NCBI GenBank assembly: GCA_945957335.1
Contig: CAMFLJ010000238.1
Coordinates: 1 to 6,063 of the forward strand
From: an uncultured Actinomycetes bacterium
Lineage (GTDB): Bacteria; Actinomycetota; Acidimicrobiia; Acidimicrobiales; Acidimicrobilacustridaceae
DNA: 6,063 nt
Direction: 5' to 3'
The number at the start of each line of letters is the position of its first letter. The stretch's first letter is position 1. Shown here one piece after another: positions 1-5,828 of the stretch. Under the pieces are notes generated by a model. That model saw only the letters and a program-made list of their open reading frames with translations, did not search any database and was not told the DNA's origin. The position numbers and the translations under genes are program-made.

Positions 1-445
1 GGATCTTCATGTCCTCGACGGAGTCGATCGCCACGCCGGCCTTGCCGACGTCGCCCACCACCTGCGGGTGGTCGGAGTCGTAGCCGCGGTGGGTGGCGAG
101 GTCGAACGCCACCGACACGCCCTGCTGGCCGGCGGCCAGGTTGCGGCGGTAGAAGGCGTTCGACTCCTCGGCGGTGGAGAAGCCGGCGTACTGGCGCACC
201 GTCCACGGGCGGCCCGTGTACATGGTGGCCCGGGGCCCGCGCATGAACGGGGCGAAGCCCGGCAGGGTGTCGACGTTCTCGAGCTCCTCGAGGTCGGCCG
301 CCGTGTAGAGCGGCTTCACCGCGATGCCCTCGGGCGTCTCCCAGACGAGCGTGTCGGGGTCGGCACCCTTGAGGTCCTTGGAGGCGGCGGCCTTCCAGTC
401 GTCGACGGTCTTCGGGGCTTCGTTCGGGGCGGCGTCGTTGGTCAC
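1..445 (-). CDS. mutB: Methylmalonyl-CoA mutase large (catalytic) subunit, N-terminal part, runs off left edge
   Basis: Adenosylcobalamin-dependent enzyme that interconverts (R)-methylmalonyl-CoA and succinyl-CoA in the cytoplasm, linking propionyl-CoA breakdown to the TCA cycle. Only the first 148 residues are present; the rest of the TIM barrel and the C-terminal cobalamin-binding domain lie outside. Visible family blocks are MYTGRPWTVRQYAG (75-88), FSTAEESNAFYRRNLAAGQ (89-107), FDLATHRGYDSDHP (114-127) and GDVGKAGVAIDSVEDMK (131-147). Tyr86 in RQYAG matches the tyrosine that distinguishes methylmalonyl-CoA mutase from isobutyryl-CoA mutase (Phe there). The start is GTG at 445-443. It is forced: an in-frame TAG lies four codons upstream and no ATG is available. 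There is no Shine-Dalgarno, but a TAGGCT box sits 6 nt upstream, suggesting a leaderless mRNA. The family call is very secure; choice of catalytic rather than small subunit rests on strong conservation of the substrate-channel region. Confidence 0.95.
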   Translation of the reverse strand, partial: MTNDAAPNEAPKTVDDWKAAASKDLKGADPDTLVWETPEGIAVKPLYTAADLEELENVDTLPGFAPFMRGPRATMYTGRPWTVRQYAGFSTAEESNAFYRRNLAAGQQGVSVAFDLATHRGYDSDHPQVVGDVGKAGVAIDSVEDMKI

Positions 446-451
446 GGCGGA

Positions 452-481
452 AGCCTAAGCACCGCCGGTCGCGGCCGTCAC
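452..481 (-). promoter_or_regulatory. Putative promoter of the methylmalonyl-CoA mutase gene, leaderless type
   Basis: Read on the minus strand, GTGACG (481-476, four of six matches to TTGACA) is followed after 18 nt by TAGGCT (457-452), which fits the actinobacterial -10 consensus TANNNT. Six nt separate the -10 box from the GTG start, which places the expected transcription start at the first base of the start codon. The lack of a Shine-Dalgarno in front of the GTG agrees with this. Prediction only; no transcript data. Confidence 0.55.
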
Positions 482-490
482 CTCGACGGC
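474..490 (-). terminator. Small hairpin downstream of the methyltransferase gene
   Basis: GCCGTC and GACGGC form a 6-bp stem around a 5-nt loop, starting 11 nt after the minus-strand TAG of the methyltransferase gene. There is no U-tract, and the stem overlaps the putative -35 box of the next gene. It may be a weak terminator, a regulatory inverted repeat, or chance in GC-rich DNA. Confidence 0.25.
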
Positions 491-501
491 AGGGAAGGGC
501 G

Positions 502-1323
502 CTACTTCCGGCGCCAGAAGCCCTTGGCGGCGAAGCTCATCATGTAGCGCTCGCACCAGGGGTCGTGCTCGAAGTCGTCCCGCCCGGGGAAGAACGCCTC
601 GAGCGCCTCCATGGGGCCGGGGCCGAAGCTCGACAGCACCGGGTGACCGTTGATGTTGGAGTCCTCGACGATGAGGTATGAGCCCGGGGTGACGAAGCCG
701 TGGTACGCCTCGAGCTCGGCGAGGACGTGGTCGGCGCTGTGGTCGGAGTCGAGCAGCACCATCACCGTGTCGTCTGGGCCGATCCGGGCCCGGACCTGGT
801 CGAGGGTGTCCTCGGCGACCGACGAACCGATCAGGTAGTCGACGCGCGGGTGCTCGGGCACCGGGCCGGCGTGCTCGATGTCAACCGACACGACCCGGCC
901 CTCGCCGATCAGGTCGAAGAGCGAGGCGAAGTACAGCGCCGAGCCACCCATGAAGGTGCCCGTCTCGACGAACACCGTCGGCCGGATGCGCCACAGCAGC
1001 TCCTGGTACACCCACAGGTCGAACGGGAGCTTCAGGAGCTGGGCGCCGAGGAAGTGCGTGTCGGTCCAGGTCCGGTCGCGGCGGTCGTACCAGAGGCGGT
1101 GGAACGCGTCGGCGAGAGCCTGCTGCTCGTCCTCGGGCCACAGGGCGGGGGTGTCGGCGTCGGGATCGACCGGGGCGTCCGGGTCGGCAGCGTCGGCGGG
1201 TGCCTCGGGTCGCGAGTCGGGGTCGAGGCGCCGCCCCCACCGACGCGAGTCGAGCGCCTGCTCGAGCTCGGCGATCCGCCGGCGGAGCTGCTCGACCTCT
1301 GAGGGCGGGGTGATCTGGGCCAC
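502..1323 (-). CDS. CmcI / cephalosporin-hydroxylase-family SAM-dependent methyltransferase
   Basis: A 273-residue class I (Rossmann) methyltransferase-like protein of the family that includes CmcI (cephamycin biosynthesis) and rhamnosyl O-methyltransferases. The substrate cannot be read from sequence. Residues 8-24 (VEQLRRRIAELEQAL core) form a short coiled coil, followed by an Asp/Pro/Ala-rich linker (about 34-62). The catalytic domain shows motif I with VFVETGTFMGGSA (117-129) for SAM, VSVDIE (145-150) as the acidic end of strand 2, LLDSDH (190-195), and LIVEDSNINGHP (217-228). In CmcI, acidic residues at the equivalents of DSDH and ED bind Mg2+, and they are kept here. The GTG start (1323-1321) is the only plausible one before the coiled coil. 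There is no Shine-Dalgarno; a TAGGTT box lies 9 nt upstream. It is divergent from fetA. No glycosyltransferase or antibiotic genes lie nearby, so its pathway is unknown. The family call is fairly sure, the reaction is not. Confidence 0.82.
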   Translation of the reverse strand: MAQITPPSEVEQLRRRIAELEQALDSRRWGRRLDPDSRPEAPADAADPDAPVDPDADTPALWPEDEQQALADAFHRLWYDRRDRTWTDTHFLGAQLLKLPFDLWVYQELLWRIRPTVFVETGTFMGGSALYFASLFDLIGEGRVVSVDIEHAGPVPEHPRVDYLIGSSVAEDTLDQVRARIGPDDTVMVLLDSDHSADHVLAELEAYHGFVTPGSYLIVEDSNINGHPVLSSFGPGPMEALEAFFPGRDDFEHDPWCERYMMSFAAKGFWRRK

Positions 1324-1332
1324 GAGCGCGGG

Positions 1333-1338
1333 AACCTA
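1333..1338 (-). promoter_or_regulatory. Putative -10 box (TAGGTT) of the methyltransferase gene
   Basis: TAGGTT on the minus strand fits TANNNT and lies 9 nt before the GTG start, giving a predicted leader of about 0-3 nt. No convincing -35 is seen: the hexamer at 17-nt spacing (AGCATG) is a poor match and coincides with the opposing fetA -10 candidate. Absence of a Shine-Dalgarno supports a leaderless or nearly leaderless transcript. Confidence 0.42.
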
Positions 1339-1352
1339 GCAGTGGGGCCCTG

Positions 1353-1361
1353 TGCCATGCT
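1353..1361 (+). promoter_or_regulatory. Putative extended -10 element of the fetA operon
   Basis: TGC followed by CATGCT resembles an extended -10 (TGn plus TANNNT with the first T changed to C). It ends 6 nt before the fetA ATG, the spacing expected for a leaderless start. No Shine-Dalgarno precedes the ATG. The match is imperfect, so confidence is low. Confidence 0.33.
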
Positions 1362-1367
1362 GCGGCC

Positions 1368-2150
1368 ATGGAGGGTGGCACCCCGGGTGCGGACGGCTCG
1401 GGTGGAGGCGGCTCGGACGGCGGCGGTGCGGCGGGGCGCCCCGACCTCGACCCGGTCCTCACCTACGAAGGCGTCGCGGTCGTGGCGCCCGACGGCACCG
1501 AGGTCCTGCGCCACGTCGACCTGGTCGTCGGGGGCGGGCGCCTGACGGTGCTGGCCGGCCCGTCCGGTGCCGGGAAGTCGACGGTGCTGCGGCTCGCCAA
1601 CCGCCTCGAGGTCCCCACCACCGGCGTGGTCCGCTTCCGGGGCACCGACCTCGGCGACCTCGACCCCCGCGAGCTGCGCCGACGCGTCGGCATGGTGTTC
1701 CAGCGGCCGGTGGTGTTCGGGGGGACGGTGCGCGAGAACCTCCAGGTGGCCGCACCCGGGGCCGGCGACGACGTGGTGGGCGCCGCGCTCGAGCGGGTCG
1801 GGCTGCCCGCCGAGCTGCTCGACCGCAACGGCGACGACCTCTCCGGCGGGGAGGCGCAGCGCATGTGCATCGCCCGCACGCTGCTCACCGGGCCCGAGGT
1901 GCTGTTGATGGACGAGCCGACCTCGTCGCTCGACCCGGTCAGCCGGAGGGCGATCGAGGCGCTCGCCCGCACCCTGGTCGACGGCGGCCTGACCCTGCTG
2001 TGGGTCACCCACGACCTGACCCAGGCGCGGCGCCTCGCCGACGAGGTGGCGGTGCTGGTCGAGGGGCGCAACGCCACCGCCGACGAGGCGGTGCGGTACA
2101 TGGAGGGCCCCGACGGGGCCGACGACGAGCCCGGGGAGGGCGCACGATGA
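1368..2150 (+). CDS. fetA: FetA-like ABC transporter ATP-binding protein (putative iron/metal exporter)
   Basis: ATPase subunit expected to pair with the FetB permease encoded directly downstream. The E. coli pair (YbbL/YbbM) is an iron exporter that improves resistance to oxidative stress. All nucleotide-binding motifs are intact in 260 residues: Walker A GPSGAGKST (64-72), Q-loop Gln112 in VFQRP, signature LSGGEAQR (158-165), Walker B VLLMDEP (178-184) with catalytic Glu183, D-loop SSLD (186-189) and switch His215 in WVTHD. The ATPase domain begins near residue 30. The first 24 residues are an unusual Gly/Ser/Asp-rich tail. The ATG at 1368 is kept because no in-frame start lies between it and the domain. 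The gene ends in an ATGA overlap with fetB. The ATPase identity is certain; the FetA assignment depends on the fetB neighbour, and the transported ion is inferred. Confidence 0.9.
   Translation: MEGGTPGADGSGGGGSDGGGAAGRPDLDPVLTYEGVAVVAPDGTEVLRHVDLVVGGGRLTVLAGPSGAGKSTVLRLANRLEVPTTGVVRFRGTDLGDLDPRELRRRVGMVFQRPVVFGGTVRENLQVAAPGAGDDVVGAALERVGLPAELLDRNGDDLSGGEAQRMCIARTLLTGPEVLLMDEPTSSLDPVSRRAIEALARTLVDGGLTLLWVTHDLTQARRLADEVAVLVEGRNATADEAVRYMEGPDGADDEPGEGAR
2135..2139 (+). promoter_or_regulatory. Shine-Dalgarno for fetB inside the end of fetA
   Basis: GGAGG lies 7 nt before the ATG at 2147 and within the last codons of fetA. It supports this ATG as the fetB start and fits translational coupling through the ATGA overlap. 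Start sites preceded by promoter-like boxes in this window lack such a motif. Confidence 0.7.
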
Positions 2151-2929
2151 GCACCACGGACATCGGGTGGGCGGGGCTCGCGGCCTCGCTGGTGCTGGTG
2201 GCGGTGGCCGTGGGGCTGTCGGGCTGGCAACGGTTCCACCTCTCCCGCTCCATCCTGTGGGCCTGCGCCCGGGCCGCCGCGCAGCTCTTCGTGGTCGGCT
2301 TCGCGCTGAAGCTGGTGCTCGACCCCGACGCCCCCGTCGCCTGGGCGTTCGTGTGGGTCGCGGTGATGGTCGGGTTCGCCGGCGTCACCATCCGCAACCG
2401 GGCACGCGAGGTGCCCGGCATCTGGCTGCTCGGCACCCTCGCCATGCTGGCGGTCGTGGTGGTCTCGCTGTCGGTGATCCTGGGGTTCGGGATGTTCCCG
2501 GTGGAGGGGCGCACGATCGTGCCCCTGGCGGGGATGATGATCGGCAACTCGATGACCGCGTCGGTGCTGGTGGGGCGCCGGATCGTCGGCGAGCTGCGCG
2601 ACAAGCGCGACGAGGTCGAGGCCCGCCTGGCCCTGGGCCACTCGTGGCCCGACGCCTCGAGGCCCTACGTCCGCAGCGCGCTGCGCACCGCCCTCGTGCC
2701 GCAGATCGAGTCGACCAAGGCGGTGGGGCTGGTGTTCCTGCCCGGGGCGATGACGGGCCTCGTGCTGGCCGGTGTCGACGCGGCCGACGCCGTCTCGATC
2801 CAGCTGGCGATCATGTACCTGATCCTCGGGTCGGTGGCGACGAGCATCACGGTGATCGGCCTCGGCCTCACCCGTCAGCTCTTCACCCCCGACCACCGCA
2901 TGCGCAGGATCGTGCGGGGGGCGTCGTGA
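2147..2929 (+). CDS. fetB: FetB / UPF0014-family ABC transporter permease (putative iron exporter)
   Basis: Polytopic inner-membrane permease of the UPF0014 (YbbM/FetB) family, partner of the preceding ATPase. Its 260 residues match the usual length. Approximate hydrophobic segments are 5-24, 35-58, 62-81, 91-115, 122-140, 192-212 and 215-243. Family blocks include ARAAAQLFVVGFALK (41-55), PLAGMMIGNSMTASVLVGRR (126-145), EARLALGHS (158-166) and the strongly characteristic LVFLPGAMTGLVLAGVDAAD (195-214). The polar stretch 144-191, rich in Arg/Glu/Asp, is the likely cytoplasmic loop that docks on FetA. The start is ATG at 2147, overlapping the fetA stop as ATGA and preceded by GGAGG. Its own TGA overlaps the ribokinase GTG. 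The family call is strong. Iron as substrate is inferred from the E. coli homologue. Confidence 0.92.
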   Translation: MSTTDIGWAGLAASLVLVAVAVGLSGWQRFHLSRSILWACARAAAQLFVVGFALKLVLDPDAPVAWAFVWVAVMVGFAGVTIRNRAREVPGIWLLGTLAMLAVVVVSLSVILGFGMFPVEGRTIVPLAGMMIGNSMTASVLVGRRIVGELRDKRDEVEARLALGHSWPDASRPYVRSALRTALVPQIESTKAVGLVFLPGAMTGLVLAGVDAADAVSIQLAIMYLILGSVATSITVIGLGLTRQLFTPDHRMRRIVRGAS

Positions 2930-3882
2930 GCGGCGGGCGGGTGCTGGTGGTCGGCTCGCTCAACGTCGACCTGGTGGCCCGGGTCGAGCGGCTGCCGGTC
3001 GCCGGTGAGACCGTGGCCGGCGCCGACCTCGAGCGCACGCCGGGTGGCAAGGGCCTCAACCAGGCGGTGGCCGCCGCCCGGGCCGGGGCGGTGGTCGCGC
3101 TGTGCGGCCACGTCGGTGACGACGACAACGGGCGCTGGTTGCTCGGGCTCGCCGCCGCCGAGGGGATCGACGTCGACGCGGTCGCGTCGGTGCCGGTCGC
3201 GACGGGCACCGCGCTCATCACGGTGGCGGCCGACGGCGCCAACACGATCGTGGTGTCACCCGGCGCGAACCGCGCGGACGCCCCGGTCGGGGTGGCCCCC
3301 GGCCGCGGCGACGTCGTGCTCGCCCAGGCCGAGATCCCGCAGTCCGCCGTGACCGGGGCCCTGGCGGCGGCTCGGGAGGCCGGGGCGACGACGGTGGTCA
3401 ACCTCGCTCCCTTCCGAGTGCCCGCACCCGGGCAGTGGGAGCTGATCGACGTGCTCGTCGTGAACGAGACCGAGCTGGCCGGCCTCCTCGCCGCGGAGGG
3501 GGTCGACGCCGCCGCGCCGGACACGGCGGATGGCGCCGACCGGGCCCGAGCCGCGGCCGAGCTCGCGGCGCGGGCCCTCCTCGCCGCCCGTCCCGGTCCG
3601 GGCACCCTCGTCGTCACCCTCGGCGCGGCCGGCGCGGTGGCGATCGAGGCGGCGGGGGAGGCGCGGGTGGTGGTGGCGCCGGAGGTGGAGGCGCTCGACA
3701 CGGTGGGGGCCGGCGACTGCCTCACCGGGTGGCTCGCCGCGGGCCTGGCCGAGGGCCTCTCCCTGGCCGTCGCGCTCGAGCGGGCCGTCGTGGCCGCGTC
3801 GATCGCCGTGCTCCGGCGGGGTGCGGCCGTGGCCATGCCGACCGCGGCCGAGGTGCGCGCCGCCGGGGGCGCCGACCGCTGA
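2926..3882 (+). CDS. rbsK: Ribokinase-like PfkB-family sugar kinase
   Basis: Cytoplasmic kinase that most likely phosphorylates D-ribose (or a related sugar or nucleoside) with ATP at the 5-hydroxyl. The 318-residue length is normal for ribokinase. It shows the N-terminal strand GSLNVDLV (10-17), PfkB signature 1 with TPGGKGLNQA (38-47), the central VNLAPFR (158-164), VVNETEL (178-184), LVVTLGAAGAV (228-238) and the C-terminal anion-hole signature DTVGAGD (258-264) with Asp264 as catalytic base. The start is the GTG at 2926 in a GTGA overlap with the fetB stop. A run of six G (2916-2921) is a possible weak Shine-Dalgarno. The same frame stays open upstream through fetB, but homology begins only here. 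It is translationally coupled to fetAB, an unexpected partner; no ribose transporter or repressor is present. The PfkB family is certain, ribose specificity probable. Confidence 0.9.
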   Translation: MSGGRVLVVGSLNVDLVARVERLPVAGETVAGADLERTPGGKGLNQAVAAARAGAVVALCGHVGDDDNGRWLLGLAAAEGIDVDAVASVPVATGTALITVAADGANTIVVSPGANRADAPVGVAPGRGDVVLAQAEIPQSAVTGALAAAREAGATTVVNLAPFRVPAPGQWELIDVLVVNETELAGLLAAEGVDAAAPDTADGADRARAAAELAARALLAARPGPGTLVVTLGAAGAVAIEAAGEARVVVAPEVEALDTVGAGDCLTGWLAAGLAEGLSLAVALERAVVAASIAVLRRGAAVAMPTAAEVRAAGGADR

Positions 3883-3954
3883 ACCCCGTGTGACGGGCGG
3901 CATCGGGGCGTCGGGGAGCGGCGGTGCCGGTCCGGGCCGGGCGGCCGCGGCCGG

Positions 3955-3960
3955 TAGCCT
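3955..3960 (+). promoter_or_regulatory. Putative -10 box (TAGCCT) of the lpdA-like gene
   Basis: TAGCCT fits TANNNT and is followed by 7 nt (GACCGCC) and then the ATG, so transcription would begin at or next to the start codon. No Shine-Dalgarno is present. No clear -35 is seen in the GC-only sequence upstream. This suggests the flavoprotein gene has its own promoter rather than depending only on the fetAB-ribokinase transcript. Confidence 0.5.
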
Positions 3961-3967
3961 GACCGCC

Positions 3968-5326
3968 ATGGCCAAGCGCTTCGTGATCATCGGTGGGGGG
4001 CCGGCGGGCAACACCGCCGCCACCCACGCGGCGCGCCTGGGCGCCGAGGTCACGATGATCGAGAAGGACATCGTCGGCGGGGCCGCCCACCTGTGGGACT
4101 GCATCCCGTCCAAGGCGATGATCGCCACCGGCGGCACCATGGCCCGCATGGGCCGGGCGGCCGGCATGGGCCTCCACGAGATCCGCACCGACCTCGACCT
4201 CGACGTGCTCGCGTCGAGGATCCACTCGATCGAGAGCCGCCTCGAGCGGGCCAACGTCGAGCTGCTGGCCAGCCAGGGCGTGCGCATGGTGCAGGGCACC
4301 GGCCGCCTCGTCGGCCCCCATCAGGTCGTGGCCGAGACCCCCGACGGGCTGGTCGAGATCGAGGCCGACGTCGTGCTGCTCTCCACGGGCAGCCGCCCCC
4401 GCATCCCGGACTGGGCCCCCGTCGACGGCGAGCGCGTGCTCACCACCCGCGACGCCTACCCGCCCCCGCAGATGCCCGAGCACCTCGTGGTGGTCGGCTC
4501 GGGCGTCACCGGTGTCGAGTTCGTGCACATGTTCCGCTCGTTCGGCTGCGACGTGACCCTCATCGTCAGCCGCCAGCAGGTGCTCCCGAACAAGGACCCT
4601 GAGGTCGCTGCTGCGCTCGAGGACGACTTCCTCTCGCGGGGCGTCCGGCTCCTCATGGGTGCCCGGGCGGTCGGCGTCGAGAAGGACGCCGAGTCCGTCA
4701 CGGTCCTCTGCGACGACGGCCGCCAGGCCCGGGGCAGCCACGCCCTCATCGCCATCGGCTCGGTGCCCAACTCCGACGGCCTCGGCCTCGACCTGGCCGG
4801 CGTCGAGCTGCGCAACGGCTACGTCGTGGTCGACCACAACTGCGAGTCCACCGTGCCTGGCGTCTACGCCGCCGGCGACCTCTCCGGCAAGCTCCCGCTG
4901 TCGTCGGTGGCCTCGATGCAGGGCCGCAAGATCGCCGAGCACGCCATGGGCCACCAGGGCGGCTCGCAGCGGGTGCTCGACTACGACAAGGCGGCCTCGG
5001 CGATCTTCACCGTCCCCGAGATCGCCGACGTGGGCCTGGCCGAGGCCGACGCCTTCGCCGAGGGCCGCAAGATCCGGGTCACCAAGGTGCCGTTCTCGGC
5101 CAACGCCAAGGCGCTGATCGAGAACGACGTCCGCGGGTTCGTGAAGATCATCAGCGACCCCGCCACCGGGGTGATCCTCGGTGGCTCCATCGTCGGCCGC
5201 CGGGCCGCCGAGCTGATCTCGGTCATCGCCCTGGCCGTCACCGCCGGGCTGCGGGTCACCGACATCCACGACAGCCTCCTCGTCCACCCCACCCTCGCCG
5301 AGGCCCTCGCCGATGCCGCAGAGTGA
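3968..5326 (+). CDS. lpdA: LpdA-type FAD-dependent NAD(P)H oxidoreductase (disulfide-reductase family lacking the redox disulfide)
   Basis: Cytoplasmic flavoprotein of the pyridine nucleotide-disulfide oxidoreductase family. It most resembles mycobacterial LpdA, an NAD(P)H:quinone-reductase-type enzyme and not a true lipoamide dehydrogenase. In 452 residues: FAD-binding GGGPAG (9-14); active-site region GGAAHLWDCIPSK (37-49); NAD(P)-binding VVGSGVTGVEF (175-185); second FAD motif GVYAAGD (298-304); and the C-terminal dimerisation domain with HPTLAE (440-445). The canonical site is GGTCxxxxC; here the first Cys is Ala40 and only Cys45 remains, so no redox disulfide can form. His440 and Glu445 are retained. 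Ser201-Arg202 after the second Rossmann strand may favour NADPH. The reading frame is open further upstream, but the ATG at 3968 is chosen because homology starts at MAKRFVIIGGGPAG and a -10-like box precedes it. The downstream RDD gene overlaps by 14 nt. Confidence 0.88.
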   Translation: MAKRFVIIGGGPAGNTAATHAARLGAEVTMIEKDIVGGAAHLWDCIPSKAMIATGGTMARMGRAAGMGLHEIRTDLDLDVLASRIHSIESRLERANVELLASQGVRMVQGTGRLVGPHQVVAETPDGLVEIEADVVLLSTGSRPRIPDWAPVDGERVLTTRDAYPPPQMPEHLVVVGSGVTGVEFVHMFRSFGCDVTLIVSRQQVLPNKDPEVAAALEDDFLSRGVRLLMGARAVGVEKDAESVTVLCDDGRQARGSHALIAIGSVPNSDGLGLDLAGVELRNGYVVVDHNCESTVPGVYAAGDLSGKLPLSSVASMQGRKIAEHAMGHQGGSQRVLDYDKAASAIFTVPEIADVGLAEADAFAEGRKIRVTKVPFSANAKALIENDVRGFVKIISDPATGVILGGSIVGRRAAELISVIALAVTAGLRVTDIHDSLLVHPTLAEALADAAE

Positions 5327-5828
5327 TCCCGAGCCCGTCGAGGGCGGCCGCCGCCTCCCGAAGGCCGAGGACTTCCCGGCCACCGGGCCCTACAGCCTGG
5401 GCGCCCCCGGCCCCCGGTTCGGGGCGCGGGCGCTCGACCTCGCCGTCATCGCCATCCCGGTCGTCGTCGTCATCGCTCTCACGACCACCACGGTCGGGGG
5501 CAAGACCAGCCTCGACGTGCCGAGGTGGTTGCTGCCCGCCGCCGCGGTGCTCGGCGCCCTCTACGAGTTCGTCTCGGTGGCGTGGCGCAGCCGCACGCCG
5601 GGCAAGTGGCTGCTCGGCCTCAAGGTCGTGCGCTACACCGACGGCCAGAAGCCGTCGGCGCCCCAGGCGCTGCTGCGGGGGCTCGTGCCGTGGTCGGTGC
5701 TGGCCCTGCCGCTCGGCCCGTTCTCGGTCGCTGCGTTCCTCGGCGTCTACAGCACCGGGGTGTCGGGCTCGCTGCACCGCGGCATCCCCGACCAGGCCGG
5801 CGGCACGCTCGTCATCAGCACCCGCTGA
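5313..5828 (+). CDS. RDD-family small integral membrane protein
   Basis: A 171-residue protein of the RDD family (three-helix membrane proteins; proposed transport or stress roles, mostly unproven). After a polar, proline-rich N-terminus (1-34) it has the signature Arg35, Arg39 and Asp42 in RFGARALD. Hydrophobic segments lie at about 42-60, 72-91 and 121-147. The conserved loop TPGKWLLGLKVVR (95-107) and the C-terminal HRGIPDQAGGTLVI (155-168) are typical. The ATG at 5313 lies inside the end of lpdA in another frame, so the two are probably cotranscribed. Other in-frame starts would lie deeper in lpdA, and none occurs before the RDD domain. Its function is unknown; association with the flavoprotein is inferred from overlap only. 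Confidence 0.85.
   Translation: MPQSDPEPVEGGRRLPKAEDFPATGPYSLGAPGPRFGARALDLAVIAIPVVVVIALTTTTVGGKTSLDVPRWLLPAAAVLGALYEFVSVAWRSRTPGKWLLGLKVVRYTDGQKPSAPQALLRGLVPWSVLALPLGPFSVAAFLGVYSTGVSGSLHRGIPDQAGGTLVISTR

Noticed and set aside
203..238. GPRAT and TGRPWT in the mutase instead of the GPYAT and FRPWT of the Propionibacterium enzyme
   Set aside because: These positions vary among genuine methylmalonyl-CoA mutases, and the specificity tyrosine in RQYAG is kept, so this is not evidence for a different mutase.
1463..2896. 477-codon open frame on the minus strand antisense to fetA and fetB
   Set aside because: Compositional shadow: His/Arg/Pro/Gly-rich with no recognisable domain, opposite two intact ABC transporter genes.
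2167..2925. Possible N-terminal extension of the ribokinase through the fetB region
   Set aside because: The frame is open upstream, but its product there is Arg/Gly/Ala-rich nonsense. The kinase fold starts at the GTG at 2926, which overlaps the fetB stop.
3885..3897. Hairpin CCCGT-GTG-ACGGG just after the ribokinase stop as a terminator
   Set aside because: Only a 5-bp stem with a 3-nt loop and no T-run; too weak to call.
3942..3953. Perfect 12-bp palindrome CGGCCGCGGCCG just upstream of the lpdA -10 box
   Set aside because: At about 75% GC a 12-bp palindrome is expected about once per thousand positions, so several should occur in the window by chance. No second copy or flanking symmetry supports an operator.
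3530..3967. Possible N-terminal extension of the flavoprotein upstream of 3968
   Set aside because: The extension overlaps the ribokinase coding region and is Arg/Pro/Ser-rich without homology. The ATG at 3968 directly precedes the FAD-binding motif and follows a -10-like box.
3722..5383. 553-codon open frame on the minus strand antisense to the flavoprotein and RDD genes
   Set aside because: Its translation is low-complexity (rich in Gly, Ala, Arg, Asp, His, Val) with no family motifs, whereas the plus strand encodes two clear families. Long antisense open frames are expected at this GC content.
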